The notes under the pieces are model-generated. The model was not told where the DNA came from. It saw only the letters and a list, made by a program, of their open reading frames with translations, and ran no database searches. DNA of 64,000 nt from Aureimonas mangrovi (GTDB lineage Bacteria; Pseudomonadota; Alphaproteobacteria; Rhizobiales; Rhizobiaceae): the NCBI RefSeq assembly GCF_014058705.1, contig NZ_CP059692.1, forward strand, positions 1,679,001-1,743,000, in the 5' to 3' direction. The translations under genes were made by a program, and so were the position numbers. Position 1 is the stretch's first letter; each line of letters begins with the position of its first letter. This document shows, piece by piece, positions 15,748 through 24,285 of the stretch.

Positions 15748-16380
15748 ATGTCGCAAACCGCCCTTCTTCGACGCGATCTCGGCAGGGTGCAGTCGCAGCG
15801 CAAGACGACCATTCGGCTTCTCGTCCTCCTTGCCCTGCCGCTTTTCGTTCTGGCTACTGGCAACGCGCCGGCAGGCTCGTTGCAACGCGATACGACGGAG
15901 GCGATCGGGCTCGCCCTCGTGTTTCTCGCGATCCTCGGGCGGGCCTGGTGCACGCTCTACATCGGCGGGCGCAAGATCGACCGCCTGGTCGTGACCGGAC
16001 CGTACTCGATGATGCGCAACCCGCTCTACGGATTTTCCTTTATGGGGGCGGCCGGCCTCGGGGCGCAGACCGGCAGCGTCATGCTTGCCTGCGGTTTCGC
16101 ACTCGCGGCTTATCTGGTTTTCCTGCCGGTGGTGCGCCACGAGGAGCGCGCGCTTCATCGCATGTACGGCTCGACCTACGGCGACTACTGCCGCAACGTT
16201 CCGCGCTTCCTGCCGAAGCCGAGCCTGTGGCTGGAGGAGCGCTCGCTCGACATCGATCCCGTCCGCTGGCGCCAGACAGTGGTCGACGCGCTGCTCTTCC
16301 TGCTCCTCGTGCCAGCCGTACGTGGCCTCGCAGAGCTTCAGGCGGCATTGCCGGGCCTCACGCTCCTGCGTCTGCCTTGA
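15748..16380 (+). CDS. Isoprenylcysteine carboxyl methyltransferase-like membrane protein
   Basis: A 210-residue integral membrane protein of the ICMT/phospholipid-methyltransferase-like family. Four or five hydrophobic segments precede and surround the cofactor motif VTGPYSMMRNPLYGFSF (about 88-104), which matches the G-P-Y-x-x-x-R-N-P-x-Y SAM-binding pattern, and a later RHEERALHRMYGSTYGDYC with the usual E-E and Y residues. The start at 15748 has GGAG 6 bp upstream. Substrates of bacterial members are mostly unknown (lipids, isoprenoids or small thiols). It lies 137 bp after phnN and may be read from the same transcript, but nothing ties it to phosphonates. Confidence 0.8.
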   Translation: MSQTALLRRDLGRVQSQRKTTIRLLVLLALPLFVLATGNAPAGSLQRDTTEAIGLALVFLAILGRAWCTLYIGGRKIDRLVVTGPYSMMRNPLYGFSFMGAAGLGAQTGSVMLACGFALAAYLVFLPVVRHEERALHRMYGSTYGDYCRNVPRFLPKPSLWLEERSLDIDPVRWRQTVVDALLFLLLVPAVRGLAELQAALPGLTLLRLP

Positions 16381-16399
16381 TTCTTAGAGCGATGCGCCG

Positions 16400-16981
16400 T
16401 CAGTTGGCGGGGCAGGCCGTATCCGGACGACGAAGCCATCCGACCTGAAGCGCCTCGTCGAGCGTGAAGACACCGAGAGAGCACAGCTCATCCTGCGGTG
16501 GTGTGAAGCTGATCGAGAAGCCCGAATGGCCGGTCTCACGACCCAATGCGGCGTTCACATCTTCACGTAGAATGGAGGGCTCGGAGATGGCCAGCAACTG
16601 TCCACCGTGCCAGACGCCCACGAATGCGAGCTGTTTCTCCTCATCGCTCGGAACAGCCCAACCAGATATCGTCCCTCGGCTCGCACTGGTTGTGAGAGTG
16701 TCGACGTTTCCGAGGATCTGATAGTCGGCCGCAGGGAGGGTGATCCTGTCAGGACCACCGCTGTTGCCTGCAAGATGCCCGGCAAGTTGCGAAGGCTGGA
16801 TCCGGTAGGCCGGCGCGAGTTGTGCCGGGTCAGCGCCTGCTGCCAGCATGACAAGCCGCATCGCCGGTATCTGCGATAAATCAGCGGGAACCGCTAGCAT
16901 CGATCGGATGCCGACGACGTTGGCAACCGCCATGATTGCGACGATGACGACCATGCCGACCACGAGAAGGCCCCTGTTCAT
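16400..16981 (-). CDS. Membrane-anchored protein with glycan-associated beta-sandwich domain
   Basis: A 193-residue protein: one N-terminal membrane helix (about 5-27), a linker, then a domain from about residue 85. That domain shows the pattern G-x-I-S-G-W-A-V ... V-G-V-W-x-x-G-x-L-L ... R-E-D-V-N-A-A-L-G-R ... S-G-F-S-I-S-F, which I know as a small beta-sandwich module repeatedly attached to bacterial glycosyltransferases and surface-glycan enzymes. Here it is a separate protein facing the periplasm. Its ATG overlaps the stop of the DUF2142 gene (ATGA), so the two are probably partners. The catalytic role is unknown; binding of the acceptor glycan is a reasonable guess. Confidence 0.6.
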   Translation of the reverse strand: MNRGLLVVGMVVIVAIMAVANVVGIRSMLAVPADLSQIPAMRLVMLAAGADPAQLAPAYRIQPSQLAGHLAGNSGGPDRITLPAADYQILGNVDTLTTSASRGTISGWAVPSDEEKQLAFVGVWHGGQLLAISEPSILREDVNAALGRETGHSGFSISFTPPQDELCSLGVFTLDEALQVGWLRRPDTACPAN

Positions 16982-18309
16982 GCGAGTTTCCCCCGCAGTG
17001 AGGCATCGGGCTCATATGGTGGGCGCCGCCGTCCGAATAGCGAGGCGAATAGGAAGAGCGCGAATGGAAAGATCACGTAGAGATATCGTCCCTGCGGCTG
17101 CGGCAGGAGAGATTGCGAGCCGATGATGTTCAAAAGGATGACAGCGACTGACATGCTCCAGAACAAAACGGTGATCAACGGGACCCAAAGCGCCGCCAGA
17201 CCGTCTGCCCGCACTCTGACAAGCTCGCGCACCGATATCGCGATGCTGAAGAGGAAGAGCGCCGCAACCAGCGGGAAGAAGAATACCTCGTAGGCAACGT
17301 CGGGCAGAAAGACGTTCATCCACCCGAGGCCAAAGAAAAAGCTCTTCGAAGCGGTCGAGAGCCACCAGAGGAGGTTCTGGGTCTCGATCAGTGCGGAGGA
17401 GCAGTAAATGAAGCAGGGCGTTGTCTGATCCCCGATATGCATTTCGGTGAAGAGGATCTGCCCCTGAATGCCCGTGAACTCCCCGAAGTGAGCGTAGGTC
17501 GTACCCAAGGCTGGTATGGCGACAGCGAGTGCCCCGACCAGAGTAAGCGTCAGAAGACGAACGATCGGGAAGCACCTGACCGTGAGCCATTGGAACCCGA
17601 TCAAAGCGGCGAAGAAGACCAGCGCAGGGTAGAAATATATCTTCGATGACACGAGGAGGCCGCAGCTGAGGCCGAAGAACAGCATGGTGTCCGTGCGGGG
17701 ATTCGCGAGCGCCTTCAGGAGCAAGGCGAGCGACAGTGCCGTCACCGTCAACGCGAAAGCGTCGGCATTGAAGTAGCTGAAGAGGAAGGTCGCCTGCGGG
17801 ACAAGCAGGAACGCGACCGGGGCGAGATAGGCGAGAGCGCCACGAAGCCCCGCTGCACGAGCCGTGACAAGGAGCGCCACCGCGAAAACGGGCGCGAGAA
17901 GCCAGTTGAAGGCCCGCGCGGCGATGTAGCCGTAATTTTGCGGCAGGATGTCGGCGAACAATGCGGACAGTCCGGCCGCTCCCAGCGAATTGAGATAAGG
18001 CAGGCCGAAGTACCAGAACTGGTCTTTCGTCACCGGCCAGCCGCTCAGATCGCCTATGAACGGTTCTGCCGGGTCGACGCCCGGTGTCGGAACCGCTCCG
18101 AATCTGTAGAGATACTCCACCAGATACAGGTGCGTCCGCTCGTCAGGGGCACCGTGGAAAGGAATGACGAGCGACCACGCTACCACGAGGATGAAGAAGC
18201 AAGCCGCAACGATTGCGTATGGCACCGCACGCGCGTTGAAGGCCGGCGCGTTCGCTGCGGGCTGCGCCTCGACAATTCTGACTGGCGGAGAGCTTTCCAC
18301 TGATCTCAA
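16978..18309 (-). CDS. DUF2142 family membrane protein, probable GT-C glycosyltransferase
   Basis: A 443-residue integral membrane protein with about ten or eleven hydrophobic helices. After the first helix comes FHGAPDERTHLYLVEYLYR, an acidic first periplasmic loop with an E-R pair as in GT-C enzymes, and near the C terminus PQGRYLYVIFP, the Q-G-R-Y signature of DUF2142. GT-C proteins use polyprenyl-phosphate sugars on the outer face of the inner membrane. Next to GtrA and a GtrB-like enzyme it fits as the third, transferring component of a Gtr system. The TTG at 18309 is used; a GTG at 18300 is also possible. Confidence 0.8.
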   Translation of the reverse strand: MRSVESSPPVRIVEAQPAANAPAFNARAVPYAIVAACFFILVVAWSLVIPFHGAPDERTHLYLVEYLYRFGAVPTPGVDPAEPFIGDLSGWPVTKDQFWYFGLPYLNSLGAAGLSALFADILPQNYGYIAARAFNWLLAPVFAVALLVTARAAGLRGALAYLAPVAFLLVPQATFLFSYFNADAFALTVTALSLALLLKALANPRTDTMLFFGLSCGLLVSSKIYFYPALVFFAALIGFQWLTVRCFPIVRLLTLTLVGALAVAIPALGTTYAHFGEFTGIQGQILFTEMHIGDQTTPCFIYCSSALIETQNLLWWLSTASKSFFFGLGWMNVFLPDVAYEVFFFPLVAALFLFSIAISVRELVRVRADGLAALWVPLITVLFWSMSVAVILLNIIGSQSLLPQPQGRYLYVIFPFALFLFASLFGRRRPPYEPDASLRGKLA

Positions 18310-18325
18310 CTTTCACTTGGATGGC

Positions 18326-18721
18326 TTAGCGGCGTAGCAGCAGGCGTCCGACGATGAAGTTCGCGGCGGTCGTCGCGACCATCACCACGAGGATGCCGAG
18401 GCGCGGGGCGACGCCCGCGTAGGTCAACGCTTCCAGAAGAGCCAGGCCGAAGAGGAACATTCCGGCATAGCTCGCGCCGAGCGCGATGCGGTCGGACATC
18501 CCCGTGCGACCCCGCGGGAAAACGCGCGAGGGATAGACGATCATCACGAAGGCGATGCCGCTGGCCCATGCGAGCGCATAGGCCGCCTGATGCGGCACTA
18601 CGAACAGAAGCGCTTGGTAGACGACGAGAGTGAGGAGCGTATTCAGGCCCCCTGCTACGAGGAAGCGGGCGGCATCCGCCCCGAAAGACGTCCTCAGGCG
18701 GTGGAGCGGGCCCCCGCTCAA
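18326..18721 (-). CDS. GtrA family protein, probable polyprenyl-phosphate-sugar flippase
   Basis: A 131-residue membrane protein with four hydrophobic helices and the family opening F-L-V-A-G-G-L-N-T-L-L-T-L-V-V-Y, plus the later A-N-F-I-V-G-R-L-L-L end. GtrA proteins are thought to flip polyprenyl-phosphate-linked monosaccharides across the inner membrane. It starts at TTG in a 4-bp overlap (TTGA) with the stop of the WxcM-like gene; no better start precedes the conserved region. With the GtrB-like enzyme upstream and the GT-C candidate downstream it completes a three-part glycan-modification set. Confidence 0.87.
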   Translation of the reverse strand: MSGGPLHRLRTSFGADAARFLVAGGLNTLLTLVVYQALLFVVPHQAAYALAWASGIAFVMIVYPSRVFPRGRTGMSDRIALGASYAGMFLFGLALLEALTYAGVAPRLGILVVMVATTAANFIVGRLLLRR

Positions 18722-19701
18722 CGGCCTCGCCCTTCCTCCACGAGACGACGGAACTCGCTATAGTCGCGGATATAGTCCTCGCCCTCGTAGGGGCGCGAGG
18801 CTGCGACCATCAGGACGCTCTCGGGATCGAATTTGTACTGTACCCCCCAGACCATCGGCGCGAGATAGAGACCCATCGTCTGGTTCTCGAGGCGCACCTC
18901 GCGGCGATGCGTCCCGTCGTCCACGACCACCGACACGCTGCCATGCGCGGGCACGAGGAACTGTTCGCAGCGGTGATGAGCGTGTTCGCCGCGCACATGA
19001 TGGCTGGCGACACCATAAACGAGGAAGACGCGGGCCGGCGTGAAAGGGAGGCCGCGGCCCATCTCAAGAGGCGTCAGGCTGCCGCGCATGTCCGTGAAAT
19101 GCGGCAGGCGCTCCACGAAGCAGCGTCCGACGCCGAGCTCCAGGCGGCTGCCGATCGCACCACCCAGCGCGTTGCCCGCGATCGCCTCATCTTTTGCGCG
19201 CGGCGCCTCGCTGACGGCATTGTCCTGATAGCCGACGATCTTCGCCGGGTTGCCGACCACCGTGGCATTGGCTGGAACGTTGCGCGTGACGACGGCGCCT
19301 GCTCCGACCATCGCGCCGCGCCCGATCCGCACCCCCGGCAGGATCGTGGCATTGGCGCCGATCGAGGCGTCGTCCTCCACGACGGTCTGCAGGAACGCTT
19401 CCGGGTATTGCCGGGAGCGCGGGAAGCGGTCGTTCGTGAAGGTGACGTTCGGCCCGATGAACACACGGTCGCCCACGCGAGTGCCGTCCCAGAGCTGCAC
19501 ACCGCACTTCACCGTCACGCCGTCGCCGACGACGACGTCGTTCTCGATGAAGACATGGTCGCAGATGTTGCAGTCGGCGCCGATCCGCGCGCCCGGCAGC
19601 ACATGCGCGAAGGCCCAGACGCGCGTGCCCGCGCCGACGGTCTCGCTTTCGCAGAGCCCCCGCGGATGAACGAAGGGGCGGGTATCAGAAGCGGTGGACA
19701 A
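18718..19701 (-). CDS. WxcM-like bifunctional sugar acetyltransferase / 3,4-ketoisomerase
   Basis: A 327-residue fusion. Residues about 10-170 form a left-handed beta-helix acyltransferase with hexapeptide repeats (ARIGADCNICDHVFIENDVV in part, GRGAMVGAGAVVTRNVPANA, VVGNPAKIVGY). Residues about 190-320 are a cupin of the FdtA/QdtA type (DMRGSLTPLEMGRGLPF, GEHAHHRCEQFLV with the catalytic histidines). The same order occurs in Xanthomonas WxcM. The cupin would convert dTDP-4-keto-6-deoxyglucose to the 3-keto sugar; the helix would N-acetylate the product of the neighbouring aminotransferase, giving dTDP-Fuc3NAc or dTDP-Qui3NAc. I use the TTG with GAAGGAG 8 bp upstream; GTG at 19722, overlapping the upstream stop, is an alternative. 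Confidence 0.86.
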   Translation of the reverse strand: MSTASDTRPFVHPRGLCESETVGAGTRVWAFAHVLPGARIGADCNICDHVFIENDVVVGDGVTVKCGVQLWDGTRVGDRVFIGPNVTFTNDRFPRSRQYPEAFLQTVVEDDASIGANATILPGVRIGRGAMVGAGAVVTRNVPANATVVGNPAKIVGYQDNAVSEAPRAKDEAIAGNALGGAIGSRLELGVGRCFVERLPHFTDMRGSLTPLEMGRGLPFTPARVFLVYGVASHHVRGEHAHHRCEQFLVPAHGSVSVVVDDGTHRREVRLENQTMGLYLAPMVWGVQYKFDPESVLMVAASRPYEGEDYIRDYSEFRRLVEEGRGR

Positions 19702-19718
19702 ACCGGTCTCTCCTTCGG

Positions 19719-20714
19719 TCACGATTGCGGGTCGGAGGCAGCCTCGACGACACGGCTGATGATGCGCAGCGGGCGACGCTTGGTGTTCTCGAAGGTCCGC
19801 CAGAGATAAGAGCCGAGAATACCCTGTACGGCGAGGAGCGCCGAGGCGGAGAAGGTCATCAGTACGGCCAGCGCCGCATAGCCCGGCTCCGTCACGAAGC
19901 CGAAAATGCGCGCGAAGGCGATCACGAGGCCGACGGCGAGGCTCAGAAGGCAACCGAAGACGCCGAACCACAGGACGAACAGGATCGGCAGGTCCGAGAA
20001 GGAGAAGATGCTGTCCATCATGTAGCGCATGCGACGCGAGAAGTTCCAGGCGCTGGTGCCCTTCAAGCGTTCGCGCCGCTCATAGGGCACGAACCGGCGG
20101 CGGAAGCCGATCCAGAAGAGCTGGGCGATCAGGGAACTGTTCGGCTCCTCGAACTGGAGGACCGCATCGGCGGCCTGCCGGTTGCAGGCGAAGATATCGA
20201 CGCCGCCCTTCGGCACATCCTTGATGACGAGCTTTCGATAGAGCCACCAGAAGCCGTTCGACAACGCATCGCGAAGCGGTGAGTCATGACGGCCGGCGCG
20301 CTGCCCGAACACCACGTCCGCCTCGTCCCGCTCGAGCATGGCGAAGAACTCGCGGATCAACTCGGGCGGCTCCTGCAGGTCCGCCGCCATCACAGCCACG
20401 ACCTGACCGCCCGCGAGCTCCATGCCGGTGCGGATGGCGGTGAAGGAGCCGAAATTGCGGCTGTGGAAGGCGATCTTGGCGGAGAACGCCATGTCGTCGC
20501 GCGCGGCCAGCAGGAGCTCGCCCGAGCGATCCGGCGAGCCGTCGACGACAAAGACGACTTCCATTCCCCCCACGTCGCGATCCAGCGCGTTCAGAGCCTC
20601 GACGAGGTCGTCGATGTTCTCCTCGTTGCGATAGACCGGGATGACGAGCGAGCGGGCCGGCAGCACAGCCGGTTCGGCGAGCATGGTCGGCGAGGGGGCG
20701 GTCAGCTCTGCCAC
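19719..20714 (-). CDS. GtrB-like GT2 polyprenyl-phosphate glycosyltransferase
   Basis: A 331-residue GT2 enzyme of the GtrB/DPM1/ArnC branch. The catalytic domain begins SLVIPVYRNEENIDDLVEAL, has the donor-site FVVDGSPD, the NFG-type HSRNFGSFTAIRTGM and the DxD-equivalent AADLQEPPELI. Two C-terminal membrane helices (about 235-260 and 275-300) anchor it. Such enzymes load a sugar from a nucleotide donor on undecaprenyl phosphate. The gene lies between the aminotransferase and WxcM genes, so its donor is plausibly the dTDP-amino sugar made by them. It starts at GTG, overlapping the aminotransferase gene by 13 bp. Confidence 0.87.
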   Translation of the reverse strand: MAELTAPSPTMLAEPAVLPARSLVIPVYRNEENIDDLVEALNALDRDVGGMEVVFVVDGSPDRSGELLLAARDDMAFSAKIAFHSRNFGSFTAIRTGMELAGGQVVAVMAADLQEPPELIREFFAMLERDEADVVFGQRAGRHDSPLRDALSNGFWWLYRKLVIKDVPKGGVDIFACNRQAADAVLQFEEPNSSLIAQLFWIGFRRRFVPYERRERLKGTSAWNFSRRMRYMMDSIFSFSDLPILFVLWFGVFGCLLSLAVGLVIAFARIFGFVTEPGYAALAVLMTFSASALLAVQGILGSYLWRTFENTKRRPLRIISRVVEAASDPQS

Positions 20715-21823
20715 GAACCCAGCGCCTCGCAGACATGGGAAATCTCGTCCTCGCGCATGCCGGGAAAGCAGGGCAGCGTCAGGAGGCGCGGCACGCTCGC
20801 CCGCGCGACAGGCACGCCGCCCGGTGCCTCGCGATACGGCAGGTCGCGCCAGCCGGGCTGGTCGAGGTCAAGGACCGGGTAGTGAATATCGGTACCTACG
20901 CCCTTCTCGGTCAAGTGGCGCCGCAGCGCGTCCCGCTCGTCGGACAGGACCACAGCGAGATGAGCGACTGTGTCCGTGGACGCGCGCACCAGCGTTACGC
21001 CAGCGGGCGCCGCCGCCTCATAACGCTCAAGGACCGCCACACGGCGGGCGTTGGCTTCGTCGAGTTTGGGCAGGAGGACGGAGAGGATCGCGGCCTGCAC
21101 CTCGTCGAGCCGTGAATTGCGGCCGAAGGGCTGGCCGATCGTGTATTTCGAACTCCAGCCATACTGGCGCAGCGAGTTCGCAGCCGCTGTCAGCTCGGCG
21201 TCGGCCGAGACGATGGCGCCGGCATCGCCGAACGCGCCGAGATTCTTAGTCGGGTAGAAGCTGAAGGTCGCGATGTCGCCGAGACTGCCGACCCTGCGCC
21301 CCCCGACGCGCGCCCCATGTGCCTGTGCGCAATCCTCCAGGATCGCAACGTCCCTATGGCCGGCGTCGTCGAGGCGACGGCGCAGCTCAGGCACATCCAC
21401 CGCACCGCCGTAGAGATGCGTCGTCACCACGAAGGCGGTGTCCGGGCCGACGCAGGACAGGATCGAATCGAGCGAGGCGAGCTGGCTCGCCTCCTCGATG
21501 TCCGCGTAGACGGGAACCAGACCCGTCAGATGGCAGGCGATCGCCGAGTAACCGCCGGCGTTCGGCACCGTCACCACCTCGCGGCCACGCGGCTTGCGCA
21601 CCTCGACGAGCGCCCGGAAGGCAATCTCCAAAGCGTCCGAGCCGTTGGCGACACCGATGCACTGGCCCGCCCCGACATAGGCGGCGAACTCGGCACAGAA
21701 GGCTTCCGTCTTCTTGCCGTTCAGCCACCAGCCGGACGCGAGGGTCTCCTGCGCCGCGCGCAGCAACGGCTCGCCGCCGGACTCCAGAATGCGCTTCAGG
21801 TCATTGATGGGGATGTTCGTCAT
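20702..21823 (-). CDS. DegT/DnrJ/EryC1 sugar aminotransferase (FdtB-like)
   Basis: A 373-residue PLP-dependent nucleotide-sugar aminotransferase. The lysine forming the Schiff base lies in SFYPTKNLGAFGDAGAI, preceded by ILEDCAQAHGA, whose aspartate binds the pyridine nitrogen; GVANGSDALEIAFRAL near residue 57 is the phosphate-binding loop. It would aminate C3 of the 3-keto-6-deoxyhexose made by the WxcM cupin. The ATG at 21823 begins MTNIPINDLKR, the usual opening; the longer upstream frame is rejected. It is the first gene of the tight operon running to 16400. Confidence 0.88.
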   Translation of the reverse strand: MTNIPINDLKRILESGGEPLLRAAQETLASGWWLNGKKTEAFCAEFAAYVGAGQCIGVANGSDALEIAFRALVEVRKPRGREVVTVPNAGGYSAIACHLTGLVPVYADIEEASQLASLDSILSCVGPDTAFVVTTHLYGGAVDVPELRRRLDDAGHRDVAILEDCAQAHGARVGGRRVGSLGDIATFSFYPTKNLGAFGDAGAIVSADAELTAAANSLRQYGWSSKYTIGQPFGRNSRLDEVQAAILSVLLPKLDEANARRVAVLERYEAAAPAGVTLVRASTDTVAHLAVVLSDERDALRRHLTEKGVGTDIHYPVLDLDQPGWRDLPYREAPGGVPVARASVPRLLTLPCFPGMREDEISHVCEALGSWQS

Positions 21824-21958
21824 CTTCAAAATCCGGTTGCGGCTCGAAAACGGGTGCCGGCGCTGGCCCGGTCCGTCGACAGCCGGACTTGCCGTAGACA
21901 ATCCGGCGCGCTGAGGGCAGGGCGGCGATGCATCATGCAAGTGTTTTTCGGCTGGACA

Positions 21959-24280
21959 TTACAGGTGCTCAAGGGCGGCTGCCTCGGCTTGCCGATCTGG
22001 TTGCTTGCGTGCGAAACGTCCGATCCGCGGCGGGAATGCCGGAGAGTAGTCTGTGTAGCTGATCGACAGATTGACCGAATAATACGGGTCTCGCCGGATC
22101 AGAGCCGGCCATGTCGTCAGCATGTACTCGATCTCTCGATTGAAGCGCGCAATCTTTTCAGGGCTGTCCTCGCGACCGCGCGAGACGCTTTCCAGATGGT
22201 AGAGTTCGGCGAAGGGCGTGAAGACGTTGCGATAACCCTTCGTCATCACTTTCAGACAGAAGTCGACGTCGTTGAAGGCGACAGCGAGGTCGCGCTCGTT
22301 CAGGCCGCCGACCTCCTCGTAGATCGACCGGGATACCAGAAGACAGGCCGCGGTGACGGCCGAGCAGTTGTGGTGAACGCGTAGGCGACCGAAATATCCG
22401 TCGCGATCACGATGAAGGCGAAGGTGCGAATGGTTGGCAACGCCGCCGACGCCCAGCACTACGCCGCCGTGCTGGATGGTATCGTCCGCGTAGTAGAGCT
22501 TGGCGCCAACGCAGCCGATTTCGGGTTGAGCGGCGAAGGAGACCATTTCGCCGAGCCAGCCGGGCGCGATCACCTCGATGTCGTTGTTGACGAGGCCGAC
22601 GATCGAGCCTTTTGCTTCGCGCACCCCGAAGTTGTTGATCGCCGAATAGTTGAAAGGCTGGTCGTAGCGAAGAACGCGCACCTGCGGATGGTCGGCAAAG
22701 CTCTCGAACCAGGCAAGTGACTCCGGCTCAACCGAACCGTTATCGATGATCAGAATCTCGAAGGAACGATAGGTGGTCCGTTCGAGGATGGAACCGACGC
22801 AGTTGCGGATCAGTTCTAGGCGATCCCGCGTCGGGATGATCAGTGAAACCAGCGGCTCGGGAGAAGGGATTGCTGGCCTGTAGCGATAGAACGGCAGGCC
22901 CGCGACAGCTTCGACGGACGCACCGTCTTCGCAACGTGCGGCATGCTCCTGCAGAGCCTTCAAGCCGGCGTGGTAGGCATAGCCCTTCTCGTCACCCGAG
23001 GAGGCGGTCGAGCCCTCCACCGCACGCCAGTGGTAGAGCACCTTCGGGATATGGCGGATCTGTTCGCGCTGCAGGCGCTCCACCACCCTTAGGTTCAGGT
23101 CGTAGTCCTGGCTGCCTTCGAAGCCGCGGCGCCAACCGCCGACTTCGCGCACCAGATCCGCGCGATGGACGGTGAGGTGGTTGAAATAGTTCTGCGCGCG
23201 AAGCTGTTCGAGCGAGAAGTCCGGCTTGAAGAAGGCGTCGTAGCGCTCGCCGGTGCCGTTGATCTTGTCCTCGTCGGAGTAGATGAGACCGGCATCGGGA
23301 TGGGCCTCGATTTCCTGCGCAACCTCGAGGAGCGCGTGCGGGCGCAGAAGATCGTCGTGATCCAGCAGCGCGATCCATTCGCCTTTCACGAGTTCGAGCG
23401 CGCTGTTCGAGGCTTCGGAGATATGACCGTTCTTCGAGCGGTGCGCGACTGCGATGCGAGGTTCGCGCGCGGCATACTCGTCCAGCACCCTGCGCACAGC
23501 GGGATCGGTCGAGGCATCGTTGGCGATGCAGAGCTGCCAGTTGTCGTAGACTTGCGTCAACACACTGTCGATCGCCTCGCGAAGGAGCTTTTCGGGTGTG
23601 TTGTAGACCGGCATGAGCACTGAGATCAGCGGACGAATCGACAATGCTGCGGACTGTTCTGCGAACGCCGCAAGCTCCAAGGGCGTGATCTCGTCGTAAA
23701 GCGAGATCCATTCAGCATAACTGCGAACCATCGCACCTGCGCCATGGTCGACGGACCACTTCCGCATGGCTGTGCGAAGGCCGCGTATGCCTTCGCGGCG
23801 CAGCACTCCGCTCGCGCGGCCAGCCAGATGCAGAGCGTGGCCCGGCGAACGAACGCGATCGCGACCCAGGGTGACGAGCTCTCGGATCTGATGGTATCGG
23901 CGCGGCACGCGCACGATCGACACGCTCCCGAGGACGACCTCTCCGGGCCCATCGCTGGGGTCGAAGCGGAGGCGCAGGGCGCCCTTCGGCAGTTCGAATA
24001 CGGCGATCGACAGGCGCTCTCCGTTGAAGCGCAGATCGACGGTCTCGCCTTCGTTGAAGTCGTTTCCGCTGTCCACGTAGAGAACAGGCCGATGCATTGC
24101 CTTGCGGCCCTGCGGGGTTTCGACCCGCAGGACATAGACCCCTGCTGGATAGCTCGCAACGCCCTCCATGAGGAACGCGGGATCATTGTCCGTCATTCGC
24201 CAGGCAATGAAGCGTCCCTGCTCATGACCCTTTTCGACGTGGCTCAGCGGGTTCAGGACAAGATTGCGCTTCGTGAACAC
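21959..24280 (-). CDS. Tandem-domain GT2 glycosyltransferase
   Basis: A 773-residue protein with two GT-A domains. After an N-terminal beta-rich module (about 1-110) and a helical linker, the first domain begins LISVLMPVYNTPEKLLREAI (about 217) and has IALLDHDDLLRP as metal-binding DxD region. The second begins VSLIIPTRDRLELIRNC (about 480), with NNDIEVIAPGWLGEM and a catalytic NDVDFCLK. Such double GT2 proteins build two linkages of a surface polysaccharide, often with dTDP-rhamnose donors, in keeping with the rml genes just upstream. I prefer the GTG at 24280 (GAGG 8 bp upstream, 5 bp after rmlD); a TTG or ATG at 24331 would overlap rmlD by 46 bp. Confidence 0.84.
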   Translation of the reverse strand: MFTKRNLVLNPLSHVEKGHEQGRFIAWRMTDNDPAFLMEGVASYPAGVYVLRVETPQGRKAMHRPVLYVDSGNDFNEGETVDLRFNGERLSIAVFELPKGALRLRFDPSDGPGEVVLGSVSIVRVPRRYHQIRELVTLGRDRVRSPGHALHLAGRASGVLRREGIRGLRTAMRKWSVDHGAGAMVRSYAEWISLYDEITPLELAAFAEQSAALSIRPLISVLMPVYNTPEKLLREAIDSVLTQVYDNWQLCIANDASTDPAVRRVLDEYAAREPRIAVAHRSKNGHISEASNSALELVKGEWIALLDHDDLLRPHALLEVAQEIEAHPDAGLIYSDEDKINGTGERYDAFFKPDFSLEQLRAQNYFNHLTVHRADLVREVGGWRRGFEGSQDYDLNLRVVERLQREQIRHIPKVLYHWRAVEGSTASSGDEKGYAYHAGLKALQEHAARCEDGASVEAVAGLPFYRYRPAIPSPEPLVSLIIPTRDRLELIRNCVGSILERTTYRSFEILIIDNGSVEPESLAWFESFADHPQVRVLRYDQPFNYSAINNFGVREAKGSIVGLVNNDIEVIAPGWLGEMVSFAAQPEIGCVGAKLYYADDTIQHGGVVLGVGGVANHSHLRLHRDRDGYFGRLRVHHNCSAVTAACLLVSRSIYEEVGGLNERDLAVAFNDVDFCLKVMTKGYRNVFTPFAELYHLESVSRGREDSPEKIARFNREIEYMLTTWPALIRRDPYYSVNLSISYTDYSPAFPPRIGRFARKQPDRQAEAAALEHL

Positions 24281-24285
24281 TATGC

